A DNA stretch of 35,841 bases from Leptotrichia sp. oral taxon 879 str. F0557 (GTDB lineage: Bacteria > Fusobacteriota > Fusobacteriia > Fusobacteriales > Leptotrichiaceae). Where the stretch lies: NCBI RefSeq assembly GCF_000469385.1, contig NZ_KI271338.1, positions 1-35,841 of the forward strand. Reading direction: 5' to 3'. The translations under genes and the position numbers were made by a program. Positions within the stretch are counted from its first letter, which is position 1, and every line of letters starts with the position of its first letter. This document shows positions 32,783-35,841 of the stretch, one piece after another. The notes beneath the pieces were generated by a model. The model did not search any database, was not told the origin of the DNA, and saw only the letters and a list, made by a program, of their open reading frames with translations.

Positions 32783-33955
32783 CTACATCAAATAGTCAAC
32801 TTCATTCAGCTCATCCAGACTATCTCCCATTTCCTGCTTGTACAATGCTCTTATTATGTTATATGCTATTCCAAGTGCTGTCATTGCTGTAATTATGGAA
32901 CTTCCACCATAGCTCATTATTGGAAGCGGAATTCCTGTAGAAGGAATTGCTCCACTTACAACTGCTATATTTCCAATTATCTGAGTAGCAAACATTACAA
33001 AAATCCCCACTAAAAGATATTTTGCATAGGCATCCTTTATTTTTTTCAAGGTAACTGCCATTATAACAAGCATAGCCAGGTATAGCCCCATAAGGAACAC
33101 TACTCCTATAAATCCGTTTTCTTCAGCAAATCCTGAAAAAATATAGTCAGTATGTATTTCTGGCAGAAAATTATATTTCTGAAGCCCATTTCCATAAAAT
33201 CTTCCACTTAGCTTTCCATTTGCTATTGCAATTAAAGAATGATGTGTCTGATAAACAATGCTATCCTTTGAACTGTAGGCCGCTAGCCTGCTTGCCCTAT
33301 ATCCAACCTTTGTTATTGAAAGCCAGCCCCCTATACCTATTAAGGATGTATATACCAATATTACAGAATACTTTATTTCTGAAATAAAAAGATATGTCAT
33401 TCCAATTATTATGATTTGAGCTGTGCTGCTAAAAGATTTTTCCAGTATGACAAGACCAGCATATATAAAGACTGGTACCATGATTATAAAACTTGATACC
33501 CACGGGATTTTCTTTATCCAGTTTATTACTTTTTCACCTTTATTTTTTTTCGCATCTTTACTTTTTAGTATATAAATAATTGTAGAAAGCGTGATAATCA
33601 ATATTATTTTTACAAATTCTGAAGGCTGTATGGATATTGGTCCTATGGAAATCCAACGTGTCGCTCCCTTCGTATTTTTACCCACTATAAGCACCAGCAT
33701 TAGAAAAAATATACCTATAGCATAGTAATATTTTGTATATTTTTTGTAGTTTCTATAGTTATAATTTGCTGTAAATACAAATCCTACGCCACCTGCAACT
33801 AGCCATCCTGCCTGAAAAGCCAGATAATGATAGCTATTCCCATATTCACTCTGAGACTTAGGGAAACTCAGACTTGCCATCGTTATAAGGCTAAGTGCTG
33901 AAAGAATTAAAATTATTATTATAAAACTTGTTCCCAATATTTTTTTACTATTCAA
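32783..33955 (-). CDS. ftsW: FtsW-type peptidoglycan polymerase (SEDS family)
   Basis: SEDS proteins polymerise lipid II with a partner class B PBP; FtsW does this at the division site. The 390-aa protein has about ten membrane helices. Family segments include GATRWISIGPISIQPSEFVK, the periplasmic loop with PEIHTDYIFSGFAEENG, and PIMSYGGSS near the end. The first codon is TTG (33953-33955), with AGGAG six bases upstream and no nearby ATG, so the TTG start is supported. The symbol comes from its place between murD and murG; RodA would look similar. Confidence 0.93.
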   Translation of the reverse strand: MNSKKILGTSFIIIILILSALSLITMASLSFPKSQSEYGNSYHYLAFQAGWLVAGGVGFVFTANYNYRNYKKYTKYYYAIGIFFLMLVLIVGKNTKGATRWISIGPISIQPSEFVKIILIITLSTIIYILKSKDAKKNKGEKVINWIKKIPWVSSFIIMVPVFIYAGLVILEKSFSSTAQIIIIGMTYLFISEIKYSVILVYTSLIGIGGWLSITKVGYRASRLAAYSSKDSIVYQTHHSLIAIANGKLSGRFYGNGLQKYNFLPEIHTDYIFSGFAEENGFIGVVFLMGLYLAMLVIMAVTLKKIKDAYAKYLLVGIFVMFATQIIGNIAVVSGAIPSTGIPLPIMSYGGSSIITAMTALGIAYNIIRALYKQEMGDSLDELNEVDYLM

Positions 33956-33995
33956 TTTTTTCTCCTAAATTACATTTTTTCTAAAAAAATAAAAA

Positions 33996-35375
33996 TTATT
34001 TTCCTATAATTTTTTGTGTCAATTCCTTAAAAACTTTTCCTCTATGTTCAAAACTCTTAAATTGACAAAAGCTCGATGTTGCAGGTGAAAACAGTACTGT
34101 CTGATTTTGTGAAAAATCCACATTTTCCTTCAAGTAATTTAGTACATTTTCAACTGTTTCCAAATTTTTATAATTTTTATATCCAACCTTTTCCATATCA
34201 TCAATTAAAATCTGAGCATTATCTCCAATTAAATAGACAAAGTCAACTTTCTCCTTAACTCTTTTAATCAAAGGCATATTGTCAATTTTCTTATCATCTC
34301 CACCAAGAATCATAATAATCGAATTATTAAATGAATCAATTGCTTTTAATGTTGATTCTACATTTGTTCCCTTAGAATCATTAATAAACGTTGTATTTTC
34401 TTTCACAAAAAAGTTTTCAAGCCTATGTTCAAGAGCGTTCGTTGATTTTAAAAATTCAGCTAATTTTTCATTTTTTACATTTAATATTTTTGCTGAACTT
34501 ATCAAAAATAACATATTTTCCAAATTATGTCTACCTTTTAATGACAATTCTTCAGTTTTTAACAAAATTTCTGAAATTTCATCAATTTTTTCACCAAAAT
34601 TCTGAATTTCATCAACCCGTTTACTCAAATCCTTCATTATACGAATATTATTTTCATAAACAAAAACTGTTCCTTTTGTTTCTTTACTCAAATATACTTT
34701 TTGAGCCTTTATTTTCTCCTTTATCTCATTTCTTTCATACAGTTCTGCAAAAACTTCATCATCCAGATTAATCAATGCAAAGTCATCATCTGTCTGCTTA
34801 TCAAAAATCGCAAACTTTGTAATATAATAATCTTCTACCGAATCATATCGTGTCAAATGGTCTGGAGTTAAGTTGATTATTCCAGCGATATTTGAATGAA
34901 TTTGCGGATTATTTTCCAATTGGTAGCTGCTAAGCTCCAGTACAATATAATCAAGCTCTTCTTCATCAGCCACCAGTTTTGCAAATGAAAAACCTGCATT
35001 CCCAGCAAGTTTTGCACGAAACCCAGCAAAATTAAGTAATTCTGCCATTTTAGTAGATGTAGTAGTTTTTCCGTTTGTCCCAGTGAACGAAATAATTTTT
35101 ATATTTTTATCCACATATTTATAAGCCAAATCAATTTCTGAAATAATCTTAACACCTTTTTCCTTGGCAACTTTCAAAAGTTCTGCCTTCCACGGAATCC
35201 CAGGACTTTTTACTATGAATTCAACCTTTTCCTCATTCAAAAGCCTTATTCCTTCTTCCGATGGCATTGCAACCTTATCATCTATCAAATACACTTCATA
35301 TCCATTTTTTTCTAGCAATTCCTTAGCACCAAGCCCACTTAACCCAGCACCAAATACAATTCCCTTTTTATCCAT
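33996..35375 (-). CDS. murD: UDP-N-acetylmuramoylalanine-D-glutamate ligase
   Basis: MurD adds D-Glu to UDP-MurNAc-L-Ala. The 459-aa protein starts MDKKGIVFGAGLSGLGAKE and has the SPGIPW segment, the ATP loop FTGTNGKTTTSTKM, LTPDHLTRYDS and NDSKGTNVESTLKAI. Length is normal. AGAGGA precedes the ATG at 35373-35375. It is the first gene of the mur/fts cluster in this window. A modest promoter (TTAAGA at 35426-35431, 16 nt, TATAAA at 35404-35409) lies upstream; mraY is not adjacent. Confidence 0.96.
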   Translation of the reverse strand: MDKKGIVFGAGLSGLGAKELLEKNGYEVYLIDDKVAMPSEEGIRLLNEEKVEFIVKSPGIPWKAELLKVAKEKGVKIISEIDLAYKYVDKNIKIISFTGTNGKTTTSTKMAELLNFAGFRAKLAGNAGFSFAKLVADEEELDYIVLELSSYQLENNPQIHSNIAGIINLTPDHLTRYDSVEDYYITKFAIFDKQTDDDFALINLDDEVFAELYERNEIKEKIKAQKVYLSKETKGTVFVYENNIRIMKDLSKRVDEIQNFGEKIDEISEILLKTEELSLKGRHNLENMLFLISSAKILNVKNEKLAEFLKSTNALEHRLENFFVKENTTFINDSKGTNVESTLKAIDSFNNSIIMILGGDDKKIDNMPLIKRVKEKVDFVYLIGDNAQILIDDMEKVGYKNYKNLETVENVLNYLKENVDFSQNQTVLFSPATSSFCQFKSFEHRGKVFKELTQKIIGK

Positions 35376-35686
35376 GTGATTCTTTCCTCTTTCTATTATT
35401 TATTTTATATTTCTAAATTCCAAATTCTTAAGTACTCAACTAAATTATTTTTTATAAAAGTAAATTATTGTTAATAAATATTATTTCTTTTATTTTTTAT
35501 GTTATTTTTTATTTCAACGCAAAGGGGAACAGTCGCCATCCCCTTTGCAATCCCCGCTCGTCTAAGTATTTTTTGAAAACAAAATCAAAACTCGCTACGT
35601 GTAACTTCGCTCAAACAATTGATTTTATTTCCAAAAAATCACGACACTTTTAATTTTAATTACGAAAGTTATTTTAATAAATTAAA
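35376..35686. other. Non-coding spacer upstream of murD
   Basis: The 466 bases up to the window end contain no credible gene; the one small frame here is AT-rich and lacks a ribosome site. Near murD there is a possible weak promoter. The rest holds a GC-rich hairpin (35519-35548), nested inverted arms and the second copy of the dispersed repeat (35687-35841). Confidence 0.6.
35519..35548. repeat. GC-rich perfect hairpin beside the dispersed repeat
   Basis: GCAAAGGGG (35519-35527) and CCCCTTTGC (35540-35548) form a perfect 9-bp stem with a 12-nt loop. It is strikingly GC-rich for this sequence. No T-run follows on either strand, so it is not a standard terminator; it may be an end structure of a mobile element. 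Confidence 0.6.
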
Positions 35687-35841
35687 CAAGCAAAATTTCG
35701 TTAAAGAAAAAAGAACTGTTTGAGCTTTTGGAGGTATTTTAAATAAAATTTATTTATTTATATTGAAAATAACCTAAGTTCAAAAGCGAGTTTTCTTTTT
35801 TCTTTATTAAGAAAGTTTTGCGTTAAGCGGGGTTGTAAGGG
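35687..35841 (-). repeat. Dispersed intergenic repeat, copy B (runs to window edge)
   Basis: The minus strand of this segment matches copy A at 30117-30267. It shares ACGCAAAACTTT, AACTCGCTTTTGAA, AAAAGCTCAAACA and AACGAAATTTTGCTTG blocks, in opposite orientation. It may extend beyond the window. Arms at 35785-35794 and 35717-35725 pair with 35587-35596 and 35609-35617, so this copy is part of a larger nested inverted repeat. Confidence 0.8.

Noticed and set aside
35468-35653. Small plus-strand frame upstream of murD
   Set aside because: It crosses the GC-rich hairpin and inverted arms and has no ribosome site; it is most likely non-coding repeat sequence.

Overview
The window is a low-GC bacterial chromosome segment, best explained as a member of the Fusobacteriota, probably Leptotrichia or a close relative. 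This assignment is an inference from AT-rich sequence, Lys/Asn/Ile/Glu-rich proteins, the str and S6-S18 ribosomal operons and the mur/fts cluster; no rRNA is present to confirm it. Almost everything is read from the minus strand; only cstA and a PAP2 phosphatase are on plus.

Layout by coordinate. 1-3507: str operon (rpsL, rpsG, fusA, then the first five codons of tuf at the window edge), with a strong promoter and a structured leader of about 270 nt. 3552-8243: an AlbA/Schlafen-type regulator, a secreted cell-wall amidase, a short CstA transporter and a PAP2 phosphatase. 8285-12055: a cluster of little-known genes (Sel1/TPR membrane protein, His-rich small membrane protein, class III Fic protein, membrane protein with a possible PH-like C-terminus). 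12086-21008: an ABC-F ATPase followed by a SIR2-domain protein, an AlwI-like type IIS endonuclease and a fused double adenine methyltransferase. The last three genes overlap by exactly 17 nt at each junction. 21188-25562: an orphan protein, an MFS permease, a CrcB/FluC fluoride channel, a DUF937 protein and a lipoprotein. 25734-26954: rpsF-ssb-rpsR with its promoter. 27102-35375: division and wall cluster murD-ftsW-murG-murC-murB-ftsQ-ftsZ, without ftsA or ddl.

The most interesting part is the defence island at 12086-19062. A defence-associated-sirtuin-like NADase (966 aa, about 690 aa of which is unclassified) is translationally linked to a complete type IIS restriction-modification pair. 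The methyltransferase is followed after 30 nt by the PH-like membrane gene, Fic and the His-rich protein with no visible terminator, so one long transcript from the ABC-F promoter is possible. A layered defence unit (restriction plus NAD depletion, perhaps plus Fic AMPylation) is therefore a hypothesis suggested by layout alone.

Other notable structure: an about 150-bp dispersed repeat occurs in opposite orientation on both sides of murC-murG-ftsW-murD. The str promoter -35 box lies inside the terminator hairpin of the upstream gene. FtsZ has an unusual acidic C-terminal end in a locus that lacks ftsA. Several apparent upstream starts were trimmed to starts with good Shine-Dalgarno sequences (rpsL, ftsQ, murC, the endonuclease and the SIR2 gene).
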